Assembly (NCBI RefSeq): GCF_030504645.1
Contig: NZ_JAUKWQ010000001.1
Coordinates: forward strand, 558,001-622,000
Reading direction: 5' to 3'
DNA: 64,000 nt
Origin: Rhizobium oryzicola
GTDB taxonomy: Bacteria > Pseudomonadota > Alphaproteobacteria > Rhizobiales > Rhizobiaceae
Shown one piece after another: positions 33,907 through 42,964 of this stretch. Positions within the stretch are counted from its first letter, which is position 1. Each line of letters starts with the position of its first letter. The position numbers and the translations under genes were made by a program. A model generated the notes under the pieces. That model made no database searches and was not told the DNA's origin. It saw only the letters and a list, made by a program, of their open reading frames with translations.

Positions 33907-34173
33907 ATGAACGAGGCCGATGCACTTGAAATCATGCAGGCAGCGATGAGAACCGTTCTCATCGCATCCGGCCCCGCCGTTCTCGCTGCCATGGTGGTGG
34001 GCGTGGCTATCGCCTTTCTGCAGGCGCTGACGCAGATCCAGGAAATGACGCTGACCTTCGTGCCGAAGATCGTTGCCATCCTGCTCAGCATCGGTCTGGC
34101 CGCGCCGTTCATTGGCAGCCAGATATACCTTTTCTCACAGCTCGTATTTTCGCGAGTGCAATCCGGGTTCTGA
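33907..34173 (+). CDS. fliQ: Flagellar type III export gate protein FliQ
   Basis: This 88-residue protein has two membrane helices (AMRTVLIASGPAVLAAMVVG and KIVAILLSIGLAAPFIGSQI) joined by the conserved ALTQIQEMTLTFVPK loop. With FliP and FliR it forms the export gate. It is followed by 107 bases before flhA without an obvious terminator. Confidence 0.95.
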   Translation: MNEADALEIMQAAMRTVLIASGPAVLAAMVVGVAIAFLQALTQIQEMTLTFVPKIVAILLSIGLAAPFIGSQIYLFSQLVFSRVQSGF

Positions 34174-34280
34174 CGTACCCGGAATGCCCATCCTCGCGCA
34201 AGCTTCGGCTGCTAAGGCTGATGCGGAATAGGCAGGACCATGATCGTTCTGCCGCCTTCTCATGAAGAGACGGATGCATC

Positions 34281-36368
34281 ATGGCACAACCACCTGCACT
34301 CTCCCTGCCCAAGGTTAATCCGAGTGGTCGCGATATTGGCTTTGCGCTTGGCATCATAGCCATCCTGTGCATTCTCTTCCTGCCGATCCCGCCCTTTTTG
34401 ATCGATATTGGCCTGGCAATCTCCATCGCCTTCTCGGTCTTGATCCTGATGGTTGCCTTGTGGATCCAGCGCCCTCTGGATTTCTCCTCCTTCCCGACCA
34501 TTCTGCTGATCGCAACGATGATCCGCCTGTCGCTGAACATTGCAACGACACGTGTGATCCTTTCGCACGGGCATGAAGGGCATGACGCAGCGGGCGGCGT
34601 GATTGCGGGCTTTGCATCGCTCGTCATGTCCGGCGACTTCATGATCGGGGTGATCGTCTTCCTGATCCTGGTCACGGTCAACTTCATCGTCATCACCAAG
34701 GGTGCCACGCGTATCGCGGAAGTTGGCGCTCGTTTCACCTTGGATGCTATCCCTGGCAAGCAGATGTCGATCGACGCAGACCTCTCGGCCGGTATCATCG
34801 ATGAAAAGGAGGCTCAGCGTCGCCGTCAGGAACTCGAAGAAGAAAGCATGTTCTTCGGTGCCATGGACGGTGCATCCAAGTTCGTTCGTGGTGACGCGGT
34901 CGCAGGTCTGATCATCACGGCGATCAACGTCTTCGGCGGTATCATCATCGGCTATTTCCGCCATGGCATGCAGATCGGTCAGGCAGCCGACGTCTTCGTC
35001 AAGCTCTCCGTCGGTGACGGTATCGTTTCGCAGGTTCCGGCGCTGATCGTTTCTCTCGCTGCCGGTATGCTCGTATCGCGCACGGGTACGCCCGGTACTG
35101 CAGACCAGGCCGTCATCAATCAGCTGGGTGGCTATCCGCGCGCTCTGTCTGTATCGGCAGGCCTGATGGGCATCCTGGCGCTGGTTCCCGGCCTGCCTTT
35201 GGTGCCCTTCGTTCTTCTGGGCGGTGTTCTGGGCTTTGGCGCCTGGATTGTTCCGCGCCGTGCCGAGGCCGAGAGCAAGGCGCGCCGCGAAAGCGAAGAG
35301 CGCAAGGTCAACCAGACCAAGGAGGCCGAAAAGGATTCCGTCAAGTCCGTTCTGAAGACGGCGGAAATCGAGCTCGCGCTTGGCAAGCAGGTGTCGACCC
35401 GTCTTCTCGGCGCCCATCAGGAGCTGGCTTTCCGTGTTGGCAAGATGCGCAAGAAGTTCGCATCGCAATACGGGTTCGTCGTTCCGGAAATCAAGGTGGC
35501 AGACGATATCTCCATCCCGGAGAAGTCCTATCAGATCCGCATCCACGGTACGACAATTGCGTCCAATACATTGCGCGTCGGCGAAGTTCTTGTTGTCACC
35601 GGCTCAGGCCGCAAACCCAGCATTCCCGGCGACGAGATCCGCGAACCCGCCTTCGGCATGCCCGCCGTCTCCATTTTGGAAGCGTTTGCTGAAGATCTGA
35701 AGCGCGAAGGCTTCCATCCGATCGATAACGTCTCGGTGGTTCTGACGCATGTCAGCGAAGTGTTGCGAAACAATCTGCCGCAACTGCTGTCCTACAAGGA
35801 CGTGAAGATCCTGATCGATCGCATGGATCCGGAATACAAGAAGCTGGCCGACGAGATCTGCTCCTCGCACATGTCCTATTCGGGCCTACAGGCGGTGCTC
35901 AAGCTGTTGCTGGCGGAACGCGTGTCTATCCGCAACCTCCACCTTATTCTGGAAGCCGTGGCCGAACTCGCACCCCATGTGCGCAAGACGGAACAGATCG
36001 TCGAGCATGTACGCGTGCGCATGTCACAGCAGCTCTGCGGCGATCTGGCGGACAACGGCGTGCTGCGCGTCCTGCGTCTCGGCTCCAAATGGGATCTGCT
36101 GTTCCATCAGGCACTCAAGCGCGATGCCAAGGGCGACGTCGTGGAATTCGACATCGATCCGCGCGCATTGGAAGAGTTCAGCGAACAGGCCAGCCGCGTC
36201 ATCAGGGAATTTATGGATAAGGGCCTGCCTTTCGTTCTTGTGACCTCGCCTGAAACGCGTTCCTATGTCAGGATGATCATCGAACGATTGTTCGCCACTT
36301 TGCCTGTTCTGTCGCATGTCGAACTGGCGAAAGGCCTGGAAATCAAGATACTCGGCTCAATTTCATGA
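34281..36368 (+). CDS. flhA: Flagellar export apparatus protein FlhA
   Basis: This 695-residue protein has the N-terminal membrane part ([20 protein letters not shown] and further helices), the FHIPEP-region equivalent ([40 protein letters not shown]), and the large cytoplasmic domain that docks chaperone-substrate complexes ([20 protein letters not shown]). Length is normal. The stop overlaps the fliR start. Confidence 0.97.
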   Translation: MAQPPALSLPKVNPSGRDIGFALGIIAILCILFLPIPPFLIDIGLAISIAFSVLILMVALWIQRPLDFSSFPTILLIATMIRLSLNIATTRVILSHGHEGHDAAGGVIAGFASLVMSGDFMIGVIVFLILVTVNFIVITKGATRIAEVGARFTLDAIPGKQMSIDADLSAGIIDEKEAQRRRQELEEESMFFGAMDGASKFVRGDAVAGLIITAINVFGGIIIGYFRHGMQIGQAADVFVKLSVGDGIVSQVPALIVSLAAGMLVSRTGTPGTADQAVINQLGGYPRALSVSAGLMGILALVPGLPLVPFVLLGGVLGFGAWIVPRRAEAESKARRESEERKVNQTKEAEKDSVKSVLKTAEIELALGKQVSTRLLGAHQELAFRVGKMRKKFASQYGFVVPEIKVADDISIPEKSYQIRIHGTTIASNTLRVGEVLVVTGSGRKPSIPGDEIREPAFGMPAVSILEAFAEDLKREGFHPIDNVSVVLTHVSEVLRNNLPQLLSYKDVKILIDRMDPEYKKLADEICSSHMSYSGLQAVLKLLLAERVSIRNLHLILEAVAELAPHVRKTEQIVEHVRVRMSQQLCGDLADNGVLRVLRLGSKWDLLFHQALKRDAKGDVVEFDIDPRALEEFSEQASRVIREFMDKGLPFVLVTSPETRSYVRMIIERLFATLPVLSHVELAKGLEIKILGSIS

Positions 36369-37117
36369 TACCTGACCCTCAGGGCACCATTCTCGCGCTC
36401 TTCCTGGCGTTCTGCCGGGTGGGCGCGTGCATTATGGTGATGCCTGGGTTTTCCAGCGCGCGGCTTCCGGGGAATGTCCGGCTTTTGATGGCGATCGCCG
36501 TTTCGATGGCTATGCTGCCGATCCTGTGGGATGTGATTTATCCGCGCGCCTCGTCGCCAGGCCCCACCTATTTCGGGCTCGTCGCCACAGAAACCATGAT
36601 CGGTGCGACCTACGGGATGATCGCCAGGCTCTATGTACTTGGCCTTCAGTTCGCTGGCTCGATCTTGACGATGTCCATCGGATTGACGTCGCCGGCCGGT
36701 CACGATCTTCTCGAAGAGACATCGGAAACGGCTGTCACCAACCTCGTGACCTTCTGTGGGTTGATGCTCCTCTTCATTCTGGATTTCCATCACATCGTCT
36801 TCAGCGCGTTGATTGATTCCTATTCTGCAACGCCCGTCGGTGCCATCATGGAACCGCAGAAGATGCTGATCACCATGACGGACACGCTGAGGGCCTCGAC
36901 CTTCATCATGCTGCGCTTGGCGAGCCCTTTTCTCGTCTACGGTCTGTTGTTCAACGTGGCGATTGGCCTCATCAACAAGCTTGCGCAGCAGGTGCCCGTG
37001 TATTTCATCTCGACACCCTTCCTGGTCATGGGGGGACTGTTCATGTTGTATCTCGCCATCGCGGCCATGGTTCGTCAGTTTTCCGATGGTTTCCTAACCG
37101 TCTTCAACGCCTTCTGA
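36365..37117 (+). CDS. fliR: Flagellar type III export gate protein FliR
   Basis: This 250-residue integral membrane protein has about six hydrophobic segments ([71 protein letters not shown]). The [14 protein letters not shown] start and the [12 protein letters not shown] region match FliR. It completes the FliP-FliQ-FliR gate and is followed after 7 bases by the FliJ-like gene. Confidence 0.95.
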   Translation: MIPDPQGTILALFLAFCRVGACIMVMPGFSSARLPGNVRLLMAIAVSMAMLPILWDVIYPRASSPGPTYFGLVATETMIGATYGMIARLYVLGLQFAGSILTMSIGLTSPAGHDLLEETSETAVTNLVTFCGLMLLFILDFHHIVFSALIDSYSATPVGAIMEPQKMLITMTDTLRASTFIMLRLASPFLVYGLLFNVAIGLINKLAQQVPVYFISTPFLVMGGLFMLYLAIAAMVRQFSDGFLTVFNAF

Positions 37118-37124
37118 GGTGCTC

Positions 37125-37535
37125 ATGGCAGGCGATCAGCAATCCCGGTCCAAGAAACTGAAGCGCCTCGTGACCGTGCAGCGCCATATTGAAAAGATGG
37201 CGGAGGGTGAGCTTGCGGAACTCACTCGCCAGCGGTCGGAAATTACCGAAACGATCTCGAACATCTCCGTTGCAATTGCCTCCATGTCCCCCGAACACAT
37301 ACCCTTTACGAAGCTTTACGCCGAGCGCATGCAGCGGCTGACGGCAAGGGACCGTCAGCTGGAGGGCATGCAGCAGGTGCAGGAAATGCGGGTGATGCAG
37401 GAGCGAACCAAGGGCGATCGCCTTGAGGACAATATGAAAGAGGCAAGGGCGCTCGAGGATCGCGAAAGGGATGACAACGCGATCTACGATCTGCTGGAAA
37501 TCACGCTTTTGCCCGGCAAAGGCAAAACATACTGA
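37125..37535 (+). CDS. Small coiled-coil protein, candidate FliJ
   Basis: This 136-residue protein is almost wholly predicted coiled-coil and highly charged (KKLKRLVTVQRHIEKMAEGE, LAELTRQRSEITETISNISV, ALEDRERDDNAIYDLLEITL). It has no membrane segment or signal peptide. Size (FliJ is about 145), charge and position just after fliR suggest the FliJ role of stalk in the FliI ATPase and escort chaperone. No motif proves it. GAGG precedes the ATG at 37125; a GTG at 37119 is a poorer start. Confidence 0.75.
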   Translation: MAGDQQSRSKKLKRLVTVQRHIEKMAEGELAELTRQRSEITETISNISVAIASMSPEHIPFTKLYAERMQRLTARDRQLEGMQQVQEMRVMQERTKGDRLEDNMKEARALEDRERDDNAIYDLLEITLLPGKGKTY

Positions 37536-37656
37536 CGCAGTTTTCGTCCATTCTTTTCCTTCTCGTGAAAAATTCATGAAATTTGAGGGGGATGACGCCA
37601 GCCTGCAGCAAGGTTCAAAAAGCATAGTTCCCCCACTTGAATGAAAGGGAACTGAC

Positions 37657-38214
37657 GTGGCGATTTCTCCTGCAACCGATCTGGTGATGGATGTCCTGCG
37701 TGCTGCGGACCCGGCAGAGGTCCAGGCTGCCCAGGCAAAGTTGAAAGCAAACAAGGCAAGCTTCGCCGCCAGCAGTCTTGCGGCGGCAGGCAAGGGATTT
37801 GATGCGGCGGTCGACCTTCTTGATGGCGCTGCCACCAAGGCTGGTCTGGGCCGCGCCACGAAGGCGAAATCAGCCGAGATGCCAGAAGAGTACCGAAAGT
37901 TCGAGGCAACCGTGCTGCAGAACTTCGTGAATTCGATGATGCCGAGCAATAGCGAAGATGTTTACGGCAAAGGTTCTGCCGGCGACTTCTGGAAAAGCAT
38001 GATGTCGGAAAAAATTGCCGACGAAATCTCCAAGAGTGGCGGTATCGGCATTGCTCAGCAGGTGTTCTCGCAATCGCTTCAGAAGGTGCGCAATGAAGGC
38101 GTTGTCAATGCGCAGACGGACGAAAACGACCGCAGTCGTGCCATGAGCATGCTCAATGATTTTGAACGCAAGGTATTCGACCTTGCACCCGCTGAAAAAC
38201 GCAGCGAGGCATAA
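37657..38214 (+). CDS. flgJ: FlgJ-like rod-binding protein without a muramidase domain
   Basis: This 185-residue protein has the N-terminal rod-capping domain of FlgJ: PEEYRKFEATVLQNFVNSMM, then VYGKGSAGDFWKSMMSEKIA and the GGIGIAQQVF stretch. It lacks the C-terminal glucosaminidase part of enteric FlgJ; the peptidoglycan cutting activity is probably supplied by the transglycosylase at 26933. The start is GTG at 37657, preceded by AAGGGAACTGAC. The 121 bases before it contain no gene. Confidence 0.85.
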   Translation: MAISPATDLVMDVLRAADPAEVQAAQAKLKANKASFAASSLAAAGKGFDAAVDLLDGAATKAGLGRATKAKSAEMPEEYRKFEATVLQNFVNSMMPSNSEDVYGKGSAGDFWKSMMSEKIADEISKSGGIGIAQQVFSQSLQKVRNEGVVNAQTDENDRSRAMSMLNDFERKVFDLAPAEKRSEA

Positions 38215-38604
38215 ATGACAAGAACCGGGGCGGAAGACATGGAAATGATCTCGAATGATTATCGCATCAAGACGGTGCTTGGTCGACTTGAGATGATCAT
38301 TGATAATGAAAACGAGCGTATCGGGAACGATCCTCAGTTTGATCTGAAGGTATCGAATGCGCACAAGAGCCGCTGCCTGTACGAACTGACGATGCTGTTT
38401 CGCACCACAAATCCGCAGGATCTTGCCGTCAACCACATCGAGCAGATGCACTCTCTCAAGGACAAGCTGGCCTTGAACGCGCGTCGCGTTGAAGCTCATC
38501 TGCATGCCGTGCGTACTGTCGCCGACCTCCTGAAGAATGCTGCGCGCGACGCCGATGGCGACGGCACCTACACCCAGGAACAGTTCCTGTACAGCGAGAC
38601 GTAA
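38215..38604 (+). CDS. Small helical protein, candidate export chaperone FlgN
   Basis: This 129-residue protein is helical and charged (IKTVLGRLEMIIDNENERIG, AHKSRCLYELTMLFRTTNPQ, LKDKLALNARRVEAHLHAVR, TVADLLKNAARDADGDGTYT). It follows the FlgJ-like gene without a gap and overlaps the next start by one base (TAATG). Genes at this place in related genomes are in some cases called FlgN, the chaperone for FlgK and FlgL; the C-terminal half has the right feel, but I cannot confirm it. The DADGDGTYT tail resembles a calcium-binding loop, probably by chance. Confidence 0.75.
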   Translation: MTRTGAEDMEMISNDYRIKTVLGRLEMIIDNENERIGNDPQFDLKVSNAHKSRCLYELTMLFRTTNPQDLAVNHIEQMHSLKDKLALNARRVEAHLHAVRTVADLLKNAARDADGDGTYTQEQFLYSET

Positions 38605-39143
38605 TGATCAAGCTCCTTCTCACCGGCCTTTGGGTTTGTGCTGTCACGCTCGGGGCGGTGTATTTCTCTGTGCAAATGTCGGCCCCAAAGCCGCCGGTGG
38701 ATGAGGCTGCCCTGAAGAAGGAGCAGTCTCAACTGGTGAAAGGTGAAACGATCAACGTGCCGATGCTCGCAAACGGGTCGGTACAGGGTTATTTCATCAC
38801 GCGCATCTCCTTCATGATGGATAAGGAGAAGGTGAAGGACGTGCAGTTGCCGGTGACCGAATTGATGACGGACCAGTTGTTTACGCTTCTGGTGGGGAAC
38901 AAGATGGTCAACCTGAGCAATCCGGCCGCCTTCAAGCTGGACGATTTCCGCAGCATGGTGAAGGAAGGCTTGAACAAGAAGCTGGGTGACGCCTACATCA
39001 ACGAAGTGCTGGTCGAACAACTGGATTACCTCTCCAAGGACGACATCCGCAACAACGGCGAGCGCCCGCCATCCAAGCAGGTTAAGGCAACGAAGATTGT
39101 TGAGGGCGTGAAGGTGCAGGAGCCCGAAAAGGCCGGGCACTGA
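38604..39143 (+). CDS. FliL-like single-pass membrane protein
   Basis: This 179-residue protein has an N-terminal membrane helix (LLLTGLWVCAVTLGAVYFSV) and a periplasmic domain with a FliL-like run of elements: an edge strand (GYFITRISFMMD), a helix (VTELMTDQLFTLLVGNK), then DDFRSMVKEGLNKKLGDAYI and VLVEQLDYLSKDDIRNN, comparable to the FliL end VxxVxFTxFxxQ. It is the last gene of the flgE-flhA region. I infer a stator-associated or basal-body role; a true fliL exists at 9359. Confidence 0.75.
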   Translation: MIKLLLTGLWVCAVTLGAVYFSVQMSAPKPPVDEAALKKEQSQLVKGETINVPMLANGSVQGYFITRISFMMDKEKVKDVQLPVTELMTDQLFTLLVGNKMVNLSNPAAFKLDDFRSMVKEGLNKKLGDAYINEVLVEQLDYLSKDDIRNNGERPPSKQVKATKIVEGVKVQEPEKAGH

Positions 39144-39366
39144 CATTTCCCGAGCGCATGGATTAACAATTGTCGAATCGATCGCATCGGATTCGAGTTT
39201 GACCCTTAAGCCGAGTTTCAGAGGGCTGTTATATAGTCAGGGGCAATCGTACTCCTGGTTCGCCCTTTTTGAGACAGTCCATGCCAAGGCACGCCTGCAA
39301 AAATACTTTCAAATCCGATAACGGACGACACTCCGTTCCTTTGCGGGACAGTGGGAGGGCTTTCGC

Positions 39367-39975
39367 GTGAACGCGCTTGTCCAGGCAAAGACGGCTGAAC
39401 AACAAGACCTTCGCCGCCATCGCGCCGTAAAAATGGGGTGGGGAGAAACGCTGGCCCTGCTGGATGCGGCCGCGAATGTTCGGCTTGGCTGCCGGCCTGT
39501 CACCTTCGTCAATCGTTCGATGGTTGCAAGGGCGTTGCTTGATCGGCGTTGCCGCTCACTTCTCGCTCGGCGGATCTTGCTGCCGTCAGATCGGCTGGCC
39601 GCAGTTGGTCTGCAATTCATGTCTCCCAGAAAAGCTTGGGCCGCCTTTGAGCCTGGCCAGCTTGTGCGGTCATTTCTGACCTACATGCAGGAAGGGCGAA
39701 AGATCGCTCTTGTGGGGGGCGATCGTCAACGGCTGGAGAGAGCGGGTAATGCCCTTGCAAAGCATGCACCGTGGCATAGTTTTACCGTGATCGTTCTTCC
39801 CGAGAACCTCGACAGGCATGGACGTTCCCATTCGGATGAGATCCTGGAACGTGCGGATTGCGATATCCTGTTGGTCGACTCCGCAGACTGGCAGTCGGAA
39901 GTGCGCCTGGACAGCTTTCTGGCATTTCGTCACGACGGGCTCGTTCTGCACGCAGGCCGTGTCTTTGATACCTAA
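39367..39975 (+). CDS. WecG/TagA/CpsF-like protein, apparently degenerate
   Basis: This 202-residue protein follows the WecG/TagA scheme: TFVNRSMVARALLDRRCRSL, LLPSDRLAAVGLQF, then EGRKIALVGGDRQRLERAGN, ILERADCDILLVDSADWQSE and a final GLVLHAGRVFDT. The characteristic catalytic Asp region (PDGxG) appears as PSDRLAAVG, and the GxPKQE motif is replaced by DSADWQSE. Members transfer ManNAcA-type sugars to lipid carriers; with these changes the activity is doubtful. The GTG/ATG choice is uncertain. It lies 95 bases before a Wzz-like gene, suggesting a polysaccharide context. Confidence 0.65.
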   Translation: MNALVQAKTAEQQDLRRHRAVKMGWGETLALLDAAANVRLGCRPVTFVNRSMVARALLDRRCRSLLARRILLPSDRLAAVGLQFMSPRKAWAAFEPGQLVRSFLTYMQEGRKIALVGGDRQRLERAGNALAKHAPWHSFTVIVLPENLDRHGRSHSDEILERADCDILLVDSADWQSEVRLDSFLAFRHDGLVLHAGRVFDT

Positions 39976-40070
39976 AGACTGATGTTATTAACGATTTGTT
40001 TGCCGAAAAATTTTAGCATGGCTTAACCATTAGGCTCGTCGCTGACGTGCTGCAGAAACGGTTGAGCGCC

Positions 40071-41918
40071 ATGGATGTCTCCAATTTGCCCCAGGCTTAT
40101 TCCGGCCGCCTTGCGGTGCCCTCCGCAGGGCAGGAAGGCTTACGTGCGACCCTCTCGTCTGCGCATCTCGCGATCGTGATCATGTGTGGCCTCTTTGGCG
40201 CCGCGCTTCCTTTGGTTTTCCCCGCTGACATGTTCGAAAGCTACACTGCCGAAACGCGGCTTGAGGTGCGTGCCGAGGCTAGTGCCAAGGCCAACCGGCA
40301 GGCGATCATGACTGCCGCCGCCGGCAAGGTCCGCGACGCAGATCATCTCGATCGTATCATTCATGCAATGGATCTGGGCAGCGATCCGGAATTTGCTTCT
40401 GCAACACCCACCACATGGCGCTTCGTTTCCGAGCTGTTCTCGCGGCGTGAAATGACGGTCAAAGCCGCCGAGCAGGAACTGCGTGAGCGAGTCTCCGGTA
40501 GGATCGACATCGTTCCTGGCAATACCGGTTTAGCGGTTCGTGGTCGTTCCACAAATTCTATCACTGCGGCCCGTATCGCCAATCTGGTGGCAGAGGAGTT
40601 GCAGGACGAGATCGCGCAAACCTCGGCGCGCCAGGAAAGCGATGCTGTTGCAAAGGCGCGGGTGGCGCTGGAGACGTCGCAATCCGCTCTCGATGCTGAT
40701 GGAGCCGATGAGGGAGCTCTTGCGGCCATGCGCCGTGCCGAGGCGGAAAGACGTGTTCTGGATGAGGAGAAGGCCCGTCTTGATCAGCGCTCGGCAAGCC
40801 TCGCCGATCAAATGACTGCCATTTCCGGTCTGAAGATCGCGGATGTCATTGCCAAGGGGCTACCAGACACGCTCAACGGCTCAAGTCTTGATCTCGCTCG
40901 CCGCAAGCGCGCCGACGCCAAGCTGCAGCTTGACCAGATGTCTGTCGATCTGGGGCCGCGGCATCCACGCTTCATTGCCGCCAAGGCCGCCCTTGATGAT
41001 GCCGATGCGGGCATTGAACGGACCATGAAGGCGCTGACGGCGAGCCTGAAGCAGCAGGAGGCGGCGCTTTCTCAGGAAAAACAGGCCTTGGATGCCAAGC
41101 TTGCAAGCCTTGAGGCAAAACCCGTCTCGGAGGCCATGCGCAAGCGGGCTCAATTGGAGGCAGCTGTCGATACGGCCCGTAAGACCTATCTGGAAGCGTT
41201 GCGCCGCGAGGAAGCTGCGGGTCAAACGCCTGTCATTTCCTCGACCGTAATTGCTCCGGCGCGCGCGCAGGCAGCGGTTGCGCGGGGTTATCCATTCTGG
41301 GCCTACAGTCTATGGGCAGGGCTTGTCTGTTCGCTGGGAGCATTTTTCCTGCTCATGCTGAAAACGCGCTCCGTTCCGTGTGTCTCCGTTTCACACGCTC
41401 GCACGGAGCCTCAGCCCGTGTCACAGCCCAAGCCCGTTGCTCTTCCAAAACTCTCCCAGACATCGCCGCATCAACTGCCACCTGTTGAATTGCCGGCAAT
41501 GAAGCAGGCAAGCCAGTCACTGAGGCGCGAGCCCAGCGCCCGTGTACCTGCACCGGCCAAGCCGCTTGCAGCCAGACCAGCGGCTGCACCGGTTCTCACG
41601 CCGCCGATTAGCCGTCCCATCGAGAAGATGGAGCAGCGCGTGATGGCAAACGACCTGCCGCTGACCGAGCAGATCAAGAAGGTTCTGATGGAGAACCGCC
41701 AACAAGCGGATGCGCTCGCCGCACCACTGCCATCGCTGGTCGCAGGTATCCTGAACCGGGATCTGGTTCCGGCCTCACAGCTGGAGAATGATTGGGAGAC
41801 TACGCATGATGCCGCACCGGCGGGCGTGGACCCGGAGGAGCTGCGCGATCTTCATGAGGAGCTTCAGCGGCTTCGTCGCGAGTTGTCGCATTACGGAAGC
41901 CAGGATCGCGCTGCCTGA
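40071..41918 (+). CDS. Wzz/GumC-like polysaccharide chain-length or export protein
   Basis: This 615-residue protein has a membrane segment near residue 40 (LAIVIMCGLFGAALPLVF), a Wzz-type periplasmic region with coiled-coil (RRAEAERRVLDEEKARLDQR, LKQQEAALSQEKQALDAKLA), a conserved stretch QMSVDLGPRHPRFIAAKAAL typical of exopolysaccharide co-polymerases, and a second membrane segment (FWAYSLWAGLVCSLGAFFLL). No tyrosine kinase domain is present; instead a proline-rich cytoplasmic tail follows. It probably controls polymer length or export. The start may be ATG 40071 or GTG 40047. Confidence 0.8.
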   Translation: MDVSNLPQAYSGRLAVPSAGQEGLRATLSSAHLAIVIMCGLFGAALPLVFPADMFESYTAETRLEVRAEASAKANRQAIMTAAAGKVRDADHLDRIIHAMDLGSDPEFASATPTTWRFVSELFSRREMTVKAAEQELRERVSGRIDIVPGNTGLAVRGRSTNSITAARIANLVAEELQDEIAQTSARQESDAVAKARVALETSQSALDADGADEGALAAMRRAEAERRVLDEEKARLDQRSASLADQMTAISGLKIADVIAKGLPDTLNGSSLDLARRKRADAKLQLDQMSVDLGPRHPRFIAAKAALDDADAGIERTMKALTASLKQQEAALSQEKQALDAKLASLEAKPVSEAMRKRAQLEAAVDTARKTYLEALRREEAAGQTPVISSTVIAPARAQAAVARGYPFWAYSLWAGLVCSLGAFFLLMLKTRSVPCVSVSHARTEPQPVSQPKPVALPKLSQTSPHQLPPVELPAMKQASQSLRREPSARVPAPAKPLAARPAAAPVLTPPISRPIEKMEQRVMANDLPLTEQIKKVLMENRQQADALAAPLPSLVAGILNRDLVPASQLENDWETTHDAAPAGVDPEELRDLHEELQRLRRELSHYGSQDRAA

Positions 41919-42031
41919 ACAGCACTCTGCCGCTCTTGCAATAACCTCCTTTTGCCCCCATACGGCTGTGTAAACACACAGAGCAACGGGTTGAGCGCTT
42001 GAGGCTGGTGCTTAGTCGGGAGAACAGGAAC

Positions 42032-42931
42032 GTGGCAGTTATTATCGACGGAAAGCAATCCGCATCGGTTGTTACCGGTATCGTCACTGAAGCCGCCGAA
42101 CGGTTGGAGCGTGAAGCAGGCATTCGTCCCGGTCTGGCGGTCATCATTGTCGGCGATGACCCGGCAAGCCATGCCTATGTAGGCGCCAAGGGCCGTATGG
42201 CCAAGCAGTGCGGCTTCAACTCCATGCAGTATACACTGCCGGAAGCGACGACGCAGGACCAGTTGGAGTCGTTGGTGGCCAAGCTGAATGCGGATCCTGC
42301 CGTGCATGGCATTCTGGTGCAGCTTCCCCTGCCGCGCCATCTCAATTCCGAGCCTGTCATCCAGATGATCCTGCCGGAAAAGGATGTCGATGGCTTGAAC
42401 GTGGTGAACGCCGGCAAGCTTGCGGCGGGTGATCTGGAAAGCGGTCTGATCTCCTGCACGCCGGCGGGCGCGATGATCCTGGTGAAGAACATTCACGGGA
42501 AGGATCTGTCCGGTCTCAATGCTGTCGTGATCGGCCGCTCCAACCTGTTCGGCAAGCCCATGGGCCTGCTGCTGCTGGCCGCCAACGCGACCGTCACCAT
42601 GGCCCATTCCCGCACCAAGGATCTGGCCTCCATCTGCCGTCAGGCGGATATTCTCGTGGCTGCTGTTGGCCGCCCGTTAATGGTCAAGGCGGACTGGTTG
42701 AAGCCCGGCGCCACGGTCATTGATGTCGGGATCAATCGTGTTGATGCGCCGGAAAAGGGGGAGGGCAAGACCCGCCTCGTGGGCGACGTGGACTTCGAAG
42801 CCTGCGCAGACGTCGCCGGTGCCATTACACCGGTTCCGGGCGGCGTTGGTCCCATGACAATTGCCATGCTGATGGCCAATACGGTCGTCGCAGCCTATCG
42901 CTCGCTTGGGCGTCCGAGCCCGACGTTCTAA
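42032..42931 (+). CDS. folD: Bifunctional methylenetetrahydrofolate dehydrogenase/cyclohydrolase FolD
   Basis: This 299-residue enzyme interconverts 5,10-methylene-THF and 10-formyl-THF in the cytoplasm. Signatures seen: [20 protein letters not shown] with the catalytic Lys, [37 protein letters not shown], and the NADP-binding [20 protein letters not shown] and [15 protein letters not shown]. The start is GTG at 42032, preceded by GGGAGAACAGGAAC. A short palindrome CTGTGT/ACACAG lies upstream near 41970. It is convergent with aglR. Confidence 0.97.
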   Translation: MAVIIDGKQSASVVTGIVTEAAERLEREAGIRPGLAVIIVGDDPASHAYVGAKGRMAKQCGFNSMQYTLPEATTQDQLESLVAKLNADPAVHGILVQLPLPRHLNSEPVIQMILPEKDVDGLNVVNAGKLAAGDLESGLISCTPAGAMILVKNIHGKDLSGLNAVVIGRSNLFGKPMGLLLLAANATVTMAHSRTKDLASICRQADILVAAVGRPLMVKADWLKPGATVIDVGINRVDAPEKGEGKTRLVGDVDFEACADVAGAITPVPGGVGPMTIAMLMANTVVAAYRSLGRPSPTF

Positions 42932-42942
42932 AAATAGAAAGG

Positions 42943-42964
42943 CCTGCCCATCTCAGGGGGCAGG
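42943..42964 (-). terminator. Terminator at the end of aglR, shared with the folD side
   Basis: Seven-base stem CCTGCCC / GGGCAGG with an 8-base loop. On the minus strand it is followed by CCTTTCTATTTTTAG, and it spans the aglR stop codon. It can act on both strands but the T-rich tail favours the minus strand. Confidence 0.65.

Noticed and set aside
38561..38590. DADGDGTYT as a calcium-binding EF-hand-like loop
   Set aside because: Only one loop and no surrounding helices of the right kind; probably chance in an acidic C-terminus.
42943..42964. CCTGCCC hairpin as a regulatory leader of folD
   Set aside because: It lies after the folD stop and is best explained as the shared terminator with aglR.
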